Origin: Actinomycetota bacterium
Lineage (GTDB): Bacteria > Actinomycetota > Acidimicrobiia > Acidimicrobiales > Microtrichaceae
Length of the DNA stretch: 52,305 nucleotides
Assembly: GCA_963169245.1 (NCBI GenBank)
Contig: CAUJEC010000087.1
Span: 1 to 52,305, forward strand
Direction: 5' to 3'
The position numbers and the translations under genes are program-made. Below, piece by piece: positions 26,036 through 34,232 of this stretch (position 1 is the stretch's first letter; the number at the start of each line of letters is the position of its first letter). The notes beneath the pieces were generated by a model. That model did not search any database. It saw nothing but the letters and a program-made list of their open reading frames with translations, and was not told the origin of the DNA.

Positions 26036-27264
26036 TCGGCTCTGCTGCGAGCGGTTCCGCCGTCGGATTGGCCGACGAGATCCGAATCATCGGTTTGGGG
26101 CTTGGGCTCACAGCGGTGGGGTTCTGTGATGCCGAACCAATGGAGTCGACCCGCGAGGTGCTCATCGAACGACGCGAGCAGGGCCTCAACGCCGAGATGG
26201 CCTTCACCTATCGCAACCCCCACAGGTCCACCGATCCGCGGGCGACGTTGCCGAGTGCCAGATCCATCGTCGTGGCAGCTCTCCGCTACGACACCGAAAT
26301 GTCGCAACGGCCTTTGGGCGAATCTCCCCATGCCAGAGTTGCCCGTTACGCAACCGCAGATCACTACCGTGAACTTCGCGACGCTCTATCGGTCATCAAG
26401 GGTCACCTCAAGGGGTTGGGGCACAAGGCGGTTGTGCTGGCCGATGACAACGCGATCGTCGACAGGGCAGTTGCGGTGAAGGCCGGCATCGGTTGGTTCG
26501 GAAAGAGTGCAAACGTCCTGCTACCGGGTATGGGAAGTTGGTTCGTGTTGGGGTCGGTGCTCACGAGCGCGGAGTTGGTACCGTTCGCCGAGGTTCTGCC
26601 CGACGGTTGTGGTAACTGCACCGAGTGTCTGGATCACTGTCCCACGGGGGCGATAGTGGCTCCCGGCGTGGTCGACGCGCGGCGGTGCCTGTCATGGCGA
26701 CTTCAGGCACCGGGAGACTTTCCCGTCGAGTTCAGGGAGGCACTCGGCAACAGGATCTACGGGTGCGATGACTGCCAGGAGTTCTGCCCTCCGAGCCGTC
26801 GGGCCGACCGTCGGGGGATCGGCGCCAGAGTGCGGGATGCCGAGGGGTCATTTATTGGTGACACGGGTTCGTGGGTGGACGTCTCCTGGATCCTCGCTGC
26901 ATCCGACGTCGAACTGCTCGAGCGGTTGGGACGTTGGTATGTCCCGCAGCGAGACCCCCGCTACATCCGACGTAACGCCCTGGTCGTCGTCGGAAACACA
27001 GCCGGAGAGTTGGTTGATGAGCAACTCGAGACTCTGGTCGGTTCCTACCTAGACGGGGATGACGACATGCTCAAGCGACATGCCGTGTGGTCAGTGCTGG
27101 CGTTGGGACGGCACTCCCTGCTCTCGCTTGGTACTCGTGCATCGGATCCGGTGATAGTCGGCGAGGTCGCAGCGCTGGGCACAGACTGGCTGGGCCGCGG
27201 GAGGCTGGGCGCAGGCTCGCTGGGCGGCGAAGCATTGGGCAGAGAGGTTGGCGACGGTGTCTGA
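26032..27264 (+). CDS. queG: Epoxyqueuosine reductase
   Basis: The 410-residue protein contains the cobalamin-binding N-domain (ALRYDTEMSQRPLGESPHARVARYATADHY, with GWFGKSANVLLPGMGSWFVLG), two [4Fe-4S] cluster motifs (CGNCTECLDHCPTGA and GCDDCQEFCPPS) with a lone Cys in DARRCLSW, and a C-terminal HEAT-like region. It reduces epoxyqueuosine to queuosine in tRNA wobble position 34, the last step of Q synthesis. No other queuosine genes are in the window, consistent with salvage or separate loci. It overlaps neighbours on both sides. Confidence 0.93.
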   Translation: MIGSAASGSAVGLADEIRIIGLGLGLTAVGFCDAEPMESTREVLIERREQGLNAEMAFTYRNPHRSTDPRATLPSARSIVVAALRYDTEMSQRPLGESPHARVARYATADHYRELRDALSVIKGHLKGLGHKAVVLADDNAIVDRAVAVKAGIGWFGKSANVLLPGMGSWFVLGSVLTSAELVPFAEVLPDGCGNCTECLDHCPTGAIVAPGVVDARRCLSWRLQAPGDFPVEFREALGNRIYGCDDCQEFCPPSRRADRRGIGARVRDAEGSFIGDTGSWVDVSWILAASDVELLERLGRWYVPQRDPRYIRRNALVVVGNTAGELVDEQLETLVGSYLDGDDDMLKRHAVWSVLALGRHSLLSLGTRASDPVIVGEVAALGTDWLGRGRLGAGSLGGEALGREVGDGV

Positions 27265-27835
27265 GAAGTCCCGTGACACCGTCGACTCCGACGCGTCGGC
27301 AGGCCAGACCGCAGCGGAGGCCAGAGCAGAGTACGAGGCGCAGCGTCAGGCGACCCGGGTCGCCAGACAGAGCCGAATCGCAGACGCGTTCCCTGACGGT
27401 GACCCCGGCCCTTGGGTGGGGTATGCCTCGATTGCGATCACCGTAATATTTGCTATCGCAACAGGTGTTGGGGTGATCGACCCAGAGGAGTTCATCGTTC
27501 CCTATTTCGTGATCACTGTTGGCCTGTTTGCGCTCGGTTGTGTGTTGTTCATGTTGGTGATCGTCGCCATGGCGCTTCGAAGCCGCGACGACGTTCTCAG
27601 CGTCGCGGGAGTGTTCTTCCTTTCAGAGAGCGCACCGCCACGCACCCGGGCCGTTCTGCTTGGCTCGTTGGTGGGACAGATAGTCATCGGCCTCCTTGGC
27701 GCAGCTCTACGGCCATTCACCCCTCTTGCTGTGGGCACCATGGTGCCCTTGGTTGGTCTGGCACTCGTCGGTCTGTGGGCCGTCCGCTACGGCTACTTCC
27801 CGGCACATCCGCACTCCGGCAGCGGGGACTTGTGA
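27257..27835 (+). CDS. Membrane protein of unknown function
   Basis: The preferred start is GTG 27257 (AGAGG about 10 bases upstream, overlapping the queG stop); TTG 27248 abuts the ribosome site. About 192 residues: a charged N-terminus (TAAEARAEYEAQRQATRVARQSR) and four hydrophobic segments (about residues 56-75, 84-106, 135-152 and 158-176). No family was recognised. It overlaps the ArsA/Get3 ATPase start by four bases, so it is made together with a tail-anchored-protein-type ATPase. Confidence 0.6.
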   Translation: MSEKSRDTVDSDASAGQTAAEARAEYEAQRQATRVARQSRIADAFPDGDPGPWVGYASIAITVIFAIATGVGVIDPEEFIVPYFVITVGLFALGCVLFMLVIVAMALRSRDDVLSVAGVFFLSESAPPRTRAVLLGSLVGQIVIGLLGAALRPFTPLAVGTMVPLVGLALVGLWAVRYGYFPAHPHSGSGDL

Positions 27836-29007
27836 GAATCCTGCTCTTCACCGGCAAGGGCGGTGTCGGCAAGACAACCACGGCCGCGGCCACGGCGCTG
27901 CACCTAGCCAGAGGTGGACAGAGGGTGGTTGTGACATCGGCGGACGCGGCGCACTCGCTCGGCGATTCGCTCGGGATGGATGACCTCGGGTCGGAGCCCC
28001 TTGAGGTGGCACCCAACTGCTGGGCCCAACAGCTCGATGGTCGCGAGCGACTGGAGGAGAACTGGGCTGAGATCAGGGACTGGATGGTCGAACTCTTCGA
28101 CTGGGCAGGTGTGGACGACGTCGCAGCAGAAGAACTGGCGGTTCTCCCCGGGCTCGAGGAGATGTTCTCGCTCACAGAGATCGACACCCTGGCGGCCACA
28201 GGTGACTTCGATGTGATCATTGTGGACTGCGCCCCCACCGCTGAGACGATCCGCCTGTTGTCCCTGCCCGAGATACTCGGGTGGTACATGGAGAGGTTCT
28301 TTCCGGCATCGCGTCGACTCAACCGCATGGTCGGCCCGCTCGTGTCCCGGCTGAGTTCGCTTCCTGTTGCCGATGACGCAGTGTTCATGGCCGGAAAGCG
28401 TTTCTATGATCGGATCGATTCCGTTCGAGAACTGCTCTGTGATCCATCGCTCACCTCGGTGCGGATGGTCCTGAACCCCGAATCGATGGTCATTGCCGAG
28501 GCCAGGCGAACACATACCTATCTCTCGCTCTTCGGATATCAGGTGGACGCCGTCGTCGTGAACAGGGTTCTGCCCGATGACGTCGACGGCGAATGGGTTG
28601 AGTCCTGGCGGTCGAGTCAAGCACGCAATATCGAGGAACTCGACGCCTCGTTTGCCGACATCCCCCGGTTCACAGCCACCCACGGCGGATCCGAGGTGAG
28701 GGGTGTCGATCATCTGGTCGCCTTCGCCGAAGACCTGTGGGGTGACTCGGATCCGAGTGAACGGCTCAGCGTCGTTAAGCCGATCTCGATCGACAAGGAA
28801 GGCGACGACTTCGTTCTGTCGATCGTCCTGCCATTCGTCACCGGTTCGCAGACCGATCTCGCTCGCAAGGGTGACGACCTGTTCATCTCGTTGGGTCCGC
28901 ACAGGCGTTGCCTGACGCTGCCCGACTCACTCGCACGACGCGAGATTGCCGGTGCGGTCGTGGAGGACGGTCACCTGAGAATCACATTTGTCACTTCATC
29001 TGACTGA
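27832..29007 (+). CDS. ArsA/Get3-family ATPase with C-terminal HSP20-like domain
   Basis: The real start is GTG 27832, which overlaps the upstream stop; the longer in-frame extension upstream has no coding sense. The 391-residue protein begins with the deviant Walker A (FTGKGGVGKTTTAAA, residues 5-19), switch I DAAHSLGDSLG, and DFDVIIVDCAPTAETIRLLSLPE as Walker B/switch II. About 315-391 is an ArsA_HSP20 domain (PISIDKEGDDFVLSIVLPF, DDLFISLG, LPDSLARREIAGAVVEDGHLRITF). These ATPases resemble Get3 tail-anchored-protein targeting factors or arsenite pumps; there are no ars genes nearby, so protein targeting or a client chaperone role is favoured. The HSP20 tail is typical of actinobacterial copies. 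Confidence 0.88.
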   Translation: MRILLFTGKGGVGKTTTAAATALHLARGGQRVVVTSADAAHSLGDSLGMDDLGSEPLEVAPNCWAQQLDGRERLEENWAEIRDWMVELFDWAGVDDVAAEELAVLPGLEEMFSLTEIDTLAATGDFDVIIVDCAPTAETIRLLSLPEILGWYMERFFPASRRLNRMVGPLVSRLSSLPVADDAVFMAGKRFYDRIDSVRELLCDPSLTSVRMVLNPESMVIAEARRTHTYLSLFGYQVDAVVVNRVLPDDVDGEWVESWRSSQARNIEELDASFADIPRFTATHGGSEVRGVDHLVAFAEDLWGDSDPSERLSVVKPISIDKEGDDFVLSIVLPFVTGSQTDLARKGDDLFISLGPHRRCLTLPDSLARREIAGAVVEDGHLRITFVTSSD

Positions 29008-29035
29008 GGGGCCCTCCTCGGGTCAGAATTGTGTG

Positions 29036-29707
29036 ATGGACGACTTCCGGGGGGCTGATGGCCGTGCAACAGACGGATCTGCCACTGAGGGCCGTGCATC
29101 GGATGGCCGTGCGGCCGAGGGCTTTGAACACCTGCAGTCGGCAGCGCATGAGTTGATTGCCGCTGCCCGTGTTTTCCTCGACGCGATGGAGGAACTCATC
29201 GAGGAACCCGAATGGGTCACCAACTCCGTTTCGGGGATCGTTGATGCCGTCAAGGACCTCACCGGTCGCAGCGTCGACCCGTGGGTGGCTCATGCCCGTG
29301 CGGCGGCGGCCCCGAGGAGGGCCGATGATAATGGGATGGGTCGACGACAGGCCTCCTCAACTCGCTCGAACTCTGATGGCTCGAACGGGGATGGCTCGCG
29401 GTCGGATGGCGACCTGAGCGGTTGGTCCGAACGTCAGCGCCAACCATCGTCCACGGCCCCGTCAGCAAGCAGGGAAGGGTCTGATGAGGTCGCCGAATCA
29501 CAGATTCCCGACCCGTTGACCTCGACTGACGGCGGTGCGGACATGACCGAGGAGAGCTCCTTCGCAGAGGCAGGCCTTGGGGAGGTCGTGGATCTACGAC
29601 CTTCGACCGGCATTGGGGCCAGGACTCAACCGAAGACGCAGTCGAAAGCTCGGACGTCGACGCGCAGGAAGGCCTCTTCGAGCGTCAAGCGCATCTCGGT
29701 CGATTAA
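29036..29707 (+). CDS. Hypothetical protein with short helical core and charged repetitive ends
   Basis: Start ATG 29036 (223 residues) is preferred; the frame is open further upstream to a TTG inside the previous stop region. Near the N-terminus are near-repeats (DGRATDGSATEGRASDGRAAEG); residues about 32-75 look folded (FEHLQSAAHELIAAARVFLDAMEELIEEPEW). The rest is Ser/Asp/Arg-rich, ending RRKASSSVKRISVD. The function is unknown; the amphipathic helix block suggests oligomerisation or membrane association. It lies 29 bases after the ArsA-family gene on the same strand. Confidence 0.55.
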   Translation: MDDFRGADGRATDGSATEGRASDGRAAEGFEHLQSAAHELIAAARVFLDAMEELIEEPEWVTNSVSGIVDAVKDLTGRSVDPWVAHARAAAAPRRADDNGMGRRQASSTRSNSDGSNGDGSRSDGDLSGWSERQRQPSSTAPSASREGSDEVAESQIPDPLTSTDGGADMTEESSFAEAGLGEVVDLRPSTGIGARTQPKTQSKARTSTRRKASSSVKRISVD

Positions 29708-29763
29708 CCCTGACCTGCTGAGCGAGTCAGTCAGCGGTTGTTCGCGTTGTCGATTCGCCGCAA

Positions 29764-30789
29764 GTGTGGTCGACTCATTCGGTGAATGACTCTGCAGAGA
29801 TTACCGATGGGCATAGCGGCGATGGGGTTCTCGGGATTGATGTTGGAGGAACGAAGATCCTTGGTGTCAGAGTCGTCGATGGCGAGATTGTCGACCGGGT
29901 TCGTATTCCCTCTCAGAGCGACGGCCCGAGCGTCGTAGAGCGTATCGAGTCAGTGGTCGGGAGGCTTTTGGAGAACGCCGACAACGCCCCTTCCGGCGTA
30001 GGTGTGGGAATCGCCGGGTTTGTCGGCCTCGACGGTATTGCGACCACGGCTCCCAATACTCCGGGACTCATAGGGGCCGACATCGGGGGCCTGTTGAGTT
30101 CGAGATTCGGTCTGCCGGCATTCATCAACAACGACGCGAACTGCGCGGCAGTTGCAGCAGCGCGGGGTCGATCAGCTGATTCGGCGCTGCTTGCTGTCAC
30201 CCTGGGAACCGGCATCGGTGGGGGCTTCCTAATCAACGGAGACCTGTTCCGCGGAAAGCACGGCTATGCCGCAGAGCCCGGTCACATGGTTGTGGACCCC
30301 AATGGGCCCGAATGCCCCTGCGGGGGCAGGGGTTGTTGGGAGCGATTCTCCTCCGGTTCAGGACTTGGTTGGCTTGCAAGGCGTGCAGCCGTAGCGGGAA
30401 ACGCCCAGTCCCTGGTTGCAGATGCCGGTTCGATCGATGCGATCGTGGGAGAGACCGTGTCGAGACTCTTGGTCGACGGCGACCCTGACGCCAAGGCGGT
30501 CTTCGACGAGTTCGTCTTCTATCTGGCTCTGGGGGTATCAAACCTGATCATGCTTCTGGACCCTGACGAGGTGGTCATCTCGGGTGGACTCGTCGCACTT
30601 GGCCATCGGTTGACCGACCCACTCGAAGATGTGATGAAGGTGAGTTTCCCCGCCGCGGTGGCGCACCGTTCGACGCGGGTGAGTATCGCTGAACTCGGCG
30701 AGGACGCTGGCGCCTGGGGTGCCGCCCAGTTGGTCATAATGGGTCAGCGTCGCGGTCGCGGTCCGGTCAGTGGCAAGGGGGTCAGCTGA
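29764..30789 (+). CDS. glk: ROK-family glucokinase
   Basis: A 341-residue protein (GTG 29764; a second GTG at 29782 is possible). It has the ATP loop GVLGIDVGGTKILGV (about 22-36), FINNDANCAAVAAARG with the catalytic Asp, LAVTLGTGIGGGFLINGDLFRG, and the ROK zinc motif CPCGGRGCWERFSSGSGL. It phosphorylates glucose to glucose-6-phosphate in the cytoplasm, feeding glycolysis together with the phosphofructokinase at 34233 and glucose from the GH3 enzyme. Its 3' end is joined to a truncated aminotransferase. Confidence 0.9.
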   Translation: MWSTHSVNDSAEITDGHSGDGVLGIDVGGTKILGVRVVDGEIVDRVRIPSQSDGPSVVERIESVVGRLLENADNAPSGVGVGIAGFVGLDGIATTAPNTPGLIGADIGGLLSSRFGLPAFINNDANCAAVAAARGRSADSALLAVTLGTGIGGGFLINGDLFRGKHGYAAEPGHMVVDPNGPECPCGGRGCWERFSSGSGLGWLARRAAVAGNAQSLVADAGSIDAIVGETVSRLLVDGDPDAKAVFDEFVFYLALGVSNLIMLLDPDEVVISGGLVALGHRLTDPLEDVMKVSFPAAVAHRSTRVSIAELGEDAGAWGAAQLVIMGQRRGRGPVSGKGVS

Positions 30790-31808
30790 TCGCGGCACAC
30801 ACCGAACGGAACCATCGCTACTCGGCTTCGAGGGGGATCCCCAAGCTTCGAGAGGCCGTCGCGGGTTACTACCAGCGACGCTTCGGAGTCGAACTCGACC
30901 CCGACACAGAGGTCATCTCCACCATCGGTGCCAAGGAGGGCTTCAGTCATCTCATGTGGGTCCTGCTGGAACCGGGAGACGCGGCGCTGGTTCCGGCGCC
31001 TAGCTATCCGATCCACATTTTCGGGCCACTGTTCGCCGGAGAGAATGTCCGAGAGATCCCTCTCGCCACCGGTGATGAGTTCATCGAGAACATGATTGAG
31101 GCCTGGAGGTTCTCCCATCCCAAGCCACGGGTCATCGTCTTGTCGTTCCCACACAACCCCACCACCACATGTGTTGATCTGGAGTTCATGCAGCGGGTCG
31201 TCGACTTCGCCCGTGAGCACGACGTTCTGTTGGTTCACGACAACGCGTACGCCGACCTGGGCTTCGACGGCTACGTGCCGCCGTCGATCCTTCAGGCCGA
31301 AGGGGCCAAGGAGGTTGTGGTCGAGTTGTACTCGATGACCAAGTCGTTCTCCATGGCCGGATGGCGGGTCGCGTTCATGGTCGGCAACGCGGAAGTGGTG
31401 GCCGCTCTCGCCAAGCTCAAGTCATATCTGGACTACGGAACATTCCAGCCGATACAGATTGCCGCCACGGTTACCTTCAATGAGGCGACCGACTTTCCCC
31501 GTGAGGTCAACGAGATCTATCAGCATCGACGTGATTCGCTCTGCCATGGACTCTCACGGATCGGTTGGGAGATGGAGCCGCCGAGGGGAACGATGTTCGC
31601 TTGGTCTGCAATACCAGAGCCCTACAGGGAGATGGGTTCGGTCGAGTTCTGTTCTCACCTGGTTCGTGAGGCAAATGTTGCGCTCTCACCAGGAGTCGGC
31701 TCCGGCCCAGGGGGAGAGGGTCATGTGCGATTCGCTCTGATCGAGAACGAACAGCGCATCAATCAGGCTGTGAGAAACCTCTCCAAGGCCCTTCCAGCAC
31801 TCGCTTAG
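30786..31808 (+). pseudogene. 5'-truncated PLP-dependent class I/II aminotransferase
   Basis: The frame enters homology abruptly at the glk stop (LIAAHTERNHRYSASRGIPKL) and then continues intact: IGAKEGFSHLMW, PAPSYPIHIFGPLFAGE, SFPHNPTTTC, VHDNAYADLGFDGY, ELYSMTKSFSMAGWRVAF (PLP Lys in SMTKS) and GEGHVRFALIENEQRI to the end. Relatives have about 65-75 more N-terminal residues including the GNPD-type substrate loop; none is present, nor any ATG/GTG/TTG before the ATG at 30954, which would cut deeper. A deletion joining glk and this gene is the simplest explanation. The family includes alanine and LL-diaminopimelate-type transaminases. Confidence 0.7.
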
Positions 31809-31809
31809 C

Positions 31810-31836
31810 CCGGTGCGCGAACATCACCGCGCCCGG
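31810..31836. terminator. Possible hairpin between convergent genes
   Basis: Arms CCGG(T)GCGCG and CGCGCCCGG pair over 9 bp with one bulged T and an 8-base loop. It follows the aminotransferase stop and faces the TetR gene stop. No T-tract. Confidence 0.35.
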
Positions 31837-31886
31837 AGAGTTGGTGTCGGGCGTGTCTGACGCTCGATGTAGCGATGATTGGCAAC

Positions 31887-32486
31887 TCAACTGTGGTCGA
31901 GTGCCAGTCCGAGGCCGCCACGACAGAAGTCGGCCACCAGATCTGCCACCATGTCTGGGTCCTCGCCACGTTCCGCGATGTATACGTGGGTCAACTGGTT
32001 GGCGACGGCGAGCATAGCGAGTGCGAGGGCCTCCGGGTCGCGTGCAGGGATCCGACCCTGTGCGAGGGCCTCTTCCAGATGGCTGCGAGCGTCCTCCACC
32101 AGGACCTTCTGGCCCTTCTGGATAGCGGTGGCGAACGTCGCCTCGTTACGGGCGAACTCGATAAGCCTACGAAGGTCGTTGTTCTCTGCCAGCCAATGCA
32201 CCGCGGCTCGGATCCCCAGATCGATTCGCTCGAGTGGATCCTCGATGCCATGGATCTCGCGCTGTTGACGCCTGCGCATATCGCGCTGTGATGTGCGCAG
32301 GATCTCCACGAAGAGTTCTTCTTTGGAGCTGAAGTACCAGTAGAAGACACCCTTACCGACACCGACACCATCGACGATGTCCGCGACAGAGGTCGAGTGG
32401 TAGCCATCGCGGGCAAAGGCCTCTATCGCATAGGCGACCAGTTGGGCCTTGCGCTCCTCGCCCCGCTGCGTCAACTGTCGTGACAT
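31887..32486 (-). CDS. TetR/AcrR-family transcriptional regulator
   Basis: Start ATG 32486 (199 residues) with GGAG upstream; a longer TTG reading would run into the operator. Residues about 12-60 are the TetR HTH (AYAIEAFARDGYHSTSVADI, GVGKGVFYWYFSSKEELF). The C-terminal helical ligand domain has no recognisable signature. The operator at 32501-32532 suggests autorepression. It follows glpK on the same strand, so it may also read glycerol or lipid status, but the ligand is unknown. Confidence 0.88.
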   Translation of the reverse strand: MSRQLTQRGEERKAQLVAYAIEAFARDGYHSTSVADIVDGVGVGKGVFYWYFSSKEELFVEILRTSQRDMRRRQQREIHGIEDPLERIDLGIRAAVHWLAENNDLRRLIEFARNEATFATAIQKGQKVLVEDARSHLEEALAQGRIPARDPEALALAMLAVANQLTHVYIAERGEDPDMVADLVADFCRGGLGLALDHS

Positions 32487-32500
32487 CTGCTCCACGCTAT

Positions 32501-32532
32501 CAATCAACTTGACCAGACGGTCAAGTTGATTG
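32501..32532. promoter_or_regulatory. Perfect inverted repeat, probable TetR operator
   Basis: Arms CAATCAACTTGACC (32501-32514) and GGTCAAGTTGATTG (32519-32532) are perfect 14-bp inverted copies around AGAC. It lies 14 bases upstream of the TetR start codon and contains TTGAC elements on both strands that could serve as -35 boxes, so repressor binding would block the promoter. Confidence 0.8.
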
Positions 32533-32539
32533 TCGAAAG

Positions 32540-32597
32540 CAGTTCAGTCTTCAGGCCAGTTCAGTCTTCAGGGGAGTTCAATCTTCAGCCCAGTTCA
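32540..32597. repeat. 17-bp tandem repeats derived from the glpK 3' end
   Basis: Units at 32540-32556, 32557-32573 and 32574-32590, plus a partial unit from 32591, share the core AGTTCA(G/A)TCTTCAG. The last complete unit contains the glpK stop codon, so the final codons of glpK appear to have been duplicated twice into the spacer before the TetR operator. Confidence 0.75.
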
Positions 32598-34137
32598 GCG
32601 ATCGGGTCACGCCTCGCTTCCAGAGGGCGTAGCCGGCATCGGCAGCACTCCTGTCGGTGTTAGGGCCGAAGGTGGCATCGTTTGCCCAGTTGGATTCGAT
32701 CTCGGCCGCCGTTGTCCAGACCCCGGCCCCGAGCCCGGCCATGTAGGCAGCGCCCAGAGCCGTTGTCTCCGCGACGCTGGAGCGGAGCACCTCGCAGTTG
32801 AGCTGGTCGGCCTGGATCTGAAGGAGGAGGTCCATGACCGCCGCTCCACCATCGACCCTCAGTTGTCGGAGGCTGGCGCCGCTTGCGTTGCGCATGGCGT
32901 CGACCACGTCTCGGGTCTGATAGGCCATCGCCTCCACCACCGCCCGGGCCAGATGGGCTCTGGTGGTTCCTCGGGTGATTCCGAATATCGAGCCACGTGC
33001 GGATGGGTCCCAGTATGGGGATCCGAGCCCGGTGAAAGCCGGAACCAGAATCACGCCACCCGAGTCCTCGACAGACTGAGCGAGTGGACCGACCTCACCG
33101 GCTGAGTCGATGATCGACAGCCCATCGCGCAGCCATTGAACGGCAGCACCAGTGACGAATATCGCGCCCTCCAAGGCATAGTGGGTGGTGTGTGGACCGT
33201 CGCCTATGGGTGATGGCCCGGTTGTTGCCCGCTGGTCTGTATTCGAGTTGAGCATCGTGGTCGGAACCGTCCAGGCGACGGTCCGGAGCAGTCCCTCGGT
33301 CGACGGCGCCAGGCTCTCGCCGGTGTTCATGAGCACGAACGAGCCGGTGCCGTAGGTGTTCTTCACCATCCCCGGGGCAAGACACGCCTGACCGAACAGA
33401 GCGCCCTGTTGGTCACCGACTATCCCGCTGATCGGCACCCCTTCGGGCACTCCACAACCGGCAACGGTAAGGGCCACCTGACCCACCGAGGGCACCACGC
33501 GGGGGAGCGACGTCCGCGGCACTGAGAACAGATCGAGCAGTTCCGATGACCACTCGAGGCTGTTGATGTCAAAGAGCATGGTTCGGCTCGCATTGGAGGT
33601 GTCTGTCACATGGGCGGCGCCCCCGCTCAGTTTCCAGATCAACCAGGTGTCGATGGTTCCGAGCATCAGGTCGGAGTCGTTGGGTACCCCGTTTGAGAGC
33701 AACCACTCGATCTTCGTTGCGGAGAAATAGGGGTCGAGCACCAGACCGGTCGTGTTGCGGATCAGGGGCAGCCGACCATCTGCTGTCAGCTCGTCACAGC
33801 GTGACGCTGTTCGACGGTCCTGCCACACGATGGCCGGGGCCAAAGGCGCTCCCGTGCGCCGGCTCCATGCGACAACAGTCTCTCGCTGATTTGTTATGCC
33901 AAGCGCCGCCACGGGCCGATCGATTGTCCGGCAGAGTTCGTCGAGGACGACAACGGTGGTCCTCCAGATCTCTTCGGCGTCGTGTTCCACCAGGCCGGGA
34001 GATGGGAAGTGCTGTGTGAACTCACGATACGAGGCACAAACTGGCGCGCCGCTTTGATCCACGGCGAACGCTCGGATTCCTGTGGTGCCGGCGTCTATCG
34101 ATAGGACAACGGGTCCGTTGGGCTCGGTGCGGGTCAT
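32578..34137 (-). CDS. glpK: Glycerol kinase (canonical)
   Basis: The 519-residue protein keeps all the expected glycerol-site residues: LGITNQRETVVAW, APAIVWQDRRT, LDPYFSATKIEW and GIVGDQQGALFGQ (catalytic Asp). Phosphate loops are LSIDAGTTGIRAF at the N-terminus and YGTGSFVLMNTG; the C-terminal FGGY signature is LRVDGGAAVMDLLLQIQAD. It converts glycerol to glycerol-3-phosphate, the substrate of GlpD at 19506. No glycerol facilitator gene is adjacent. It is divergent from the phosphofructokinase across a 95-base promoter region. Confidence 0.93.
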   Translation of the reverse strand: MTRTEPNGPVVLSIDAGTTGIRAFAVDQSGAPVCASYREFTQHFPSPGLVEHDAEEIWRTTVVVLDELCRTIDRPVAALGITNQRETVVAWSRRTGAPLAPAIVWQDRRTASRCDELTADGRLPLIRNTTGLVLDPYFSATKIEWLLSNGVPNDSDLMLGTIDTWLIWKLSGGAAHVTDTSNASRTMLFDINSLEWSSELLDLFSVPRTSLPRVVPSVGQVALTVAGCGVPEGVPISGIVGDQQGALFGQACLAPGMVKNTYGTGSFVLMNTGESLAPSTEGLLRTVAWTVPTTMLNSNTDQRATTGPSPIGDGPHTTHYALEGAIFVTGAAVQWLRDGLSIIDSAGEVGPLAQSVEDSGGVILVPAFTGLGSPYWDPSARGSIFGITRGTTRAHLARAVVEAMAYQTRDVVDAMRNASGASLRQLRVDGGAAVMDLLLQIQADQLNCEVLRSSVAETTALGAAYMAGLGAGVWTTAAEIESNWANDATFGPNTDRSAADAGYALWKRGVTRSLNWAED

Positions 34138-34232
34138 CGGGCTGGAACTCCATGGAGATCGTCGGAGAGTCGAGTGGAATTTTCGTTGAAAGCACCACTA
34201 GAGGGAACGACACGCATCGTAGGGTTGATTAC

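Noticed and set aside
27412-27831. Upstream extension of the ArsA-family frame
   Set aside because: It overlaps the membrane-protein gene in another frame and reads Arg/Cys/His-rich; the Walker A motif starts right after GTG 27832.
27904-28902. 332-codon minus-strand frame
   Set aside because: It is antisense to the Get3/ArsA ATPase and has no recognisable sense.
30744-31238. 164-codon minus-strand frame
   Set aside because: It is antisense to the truncated aminotransferase, which has strong homology.
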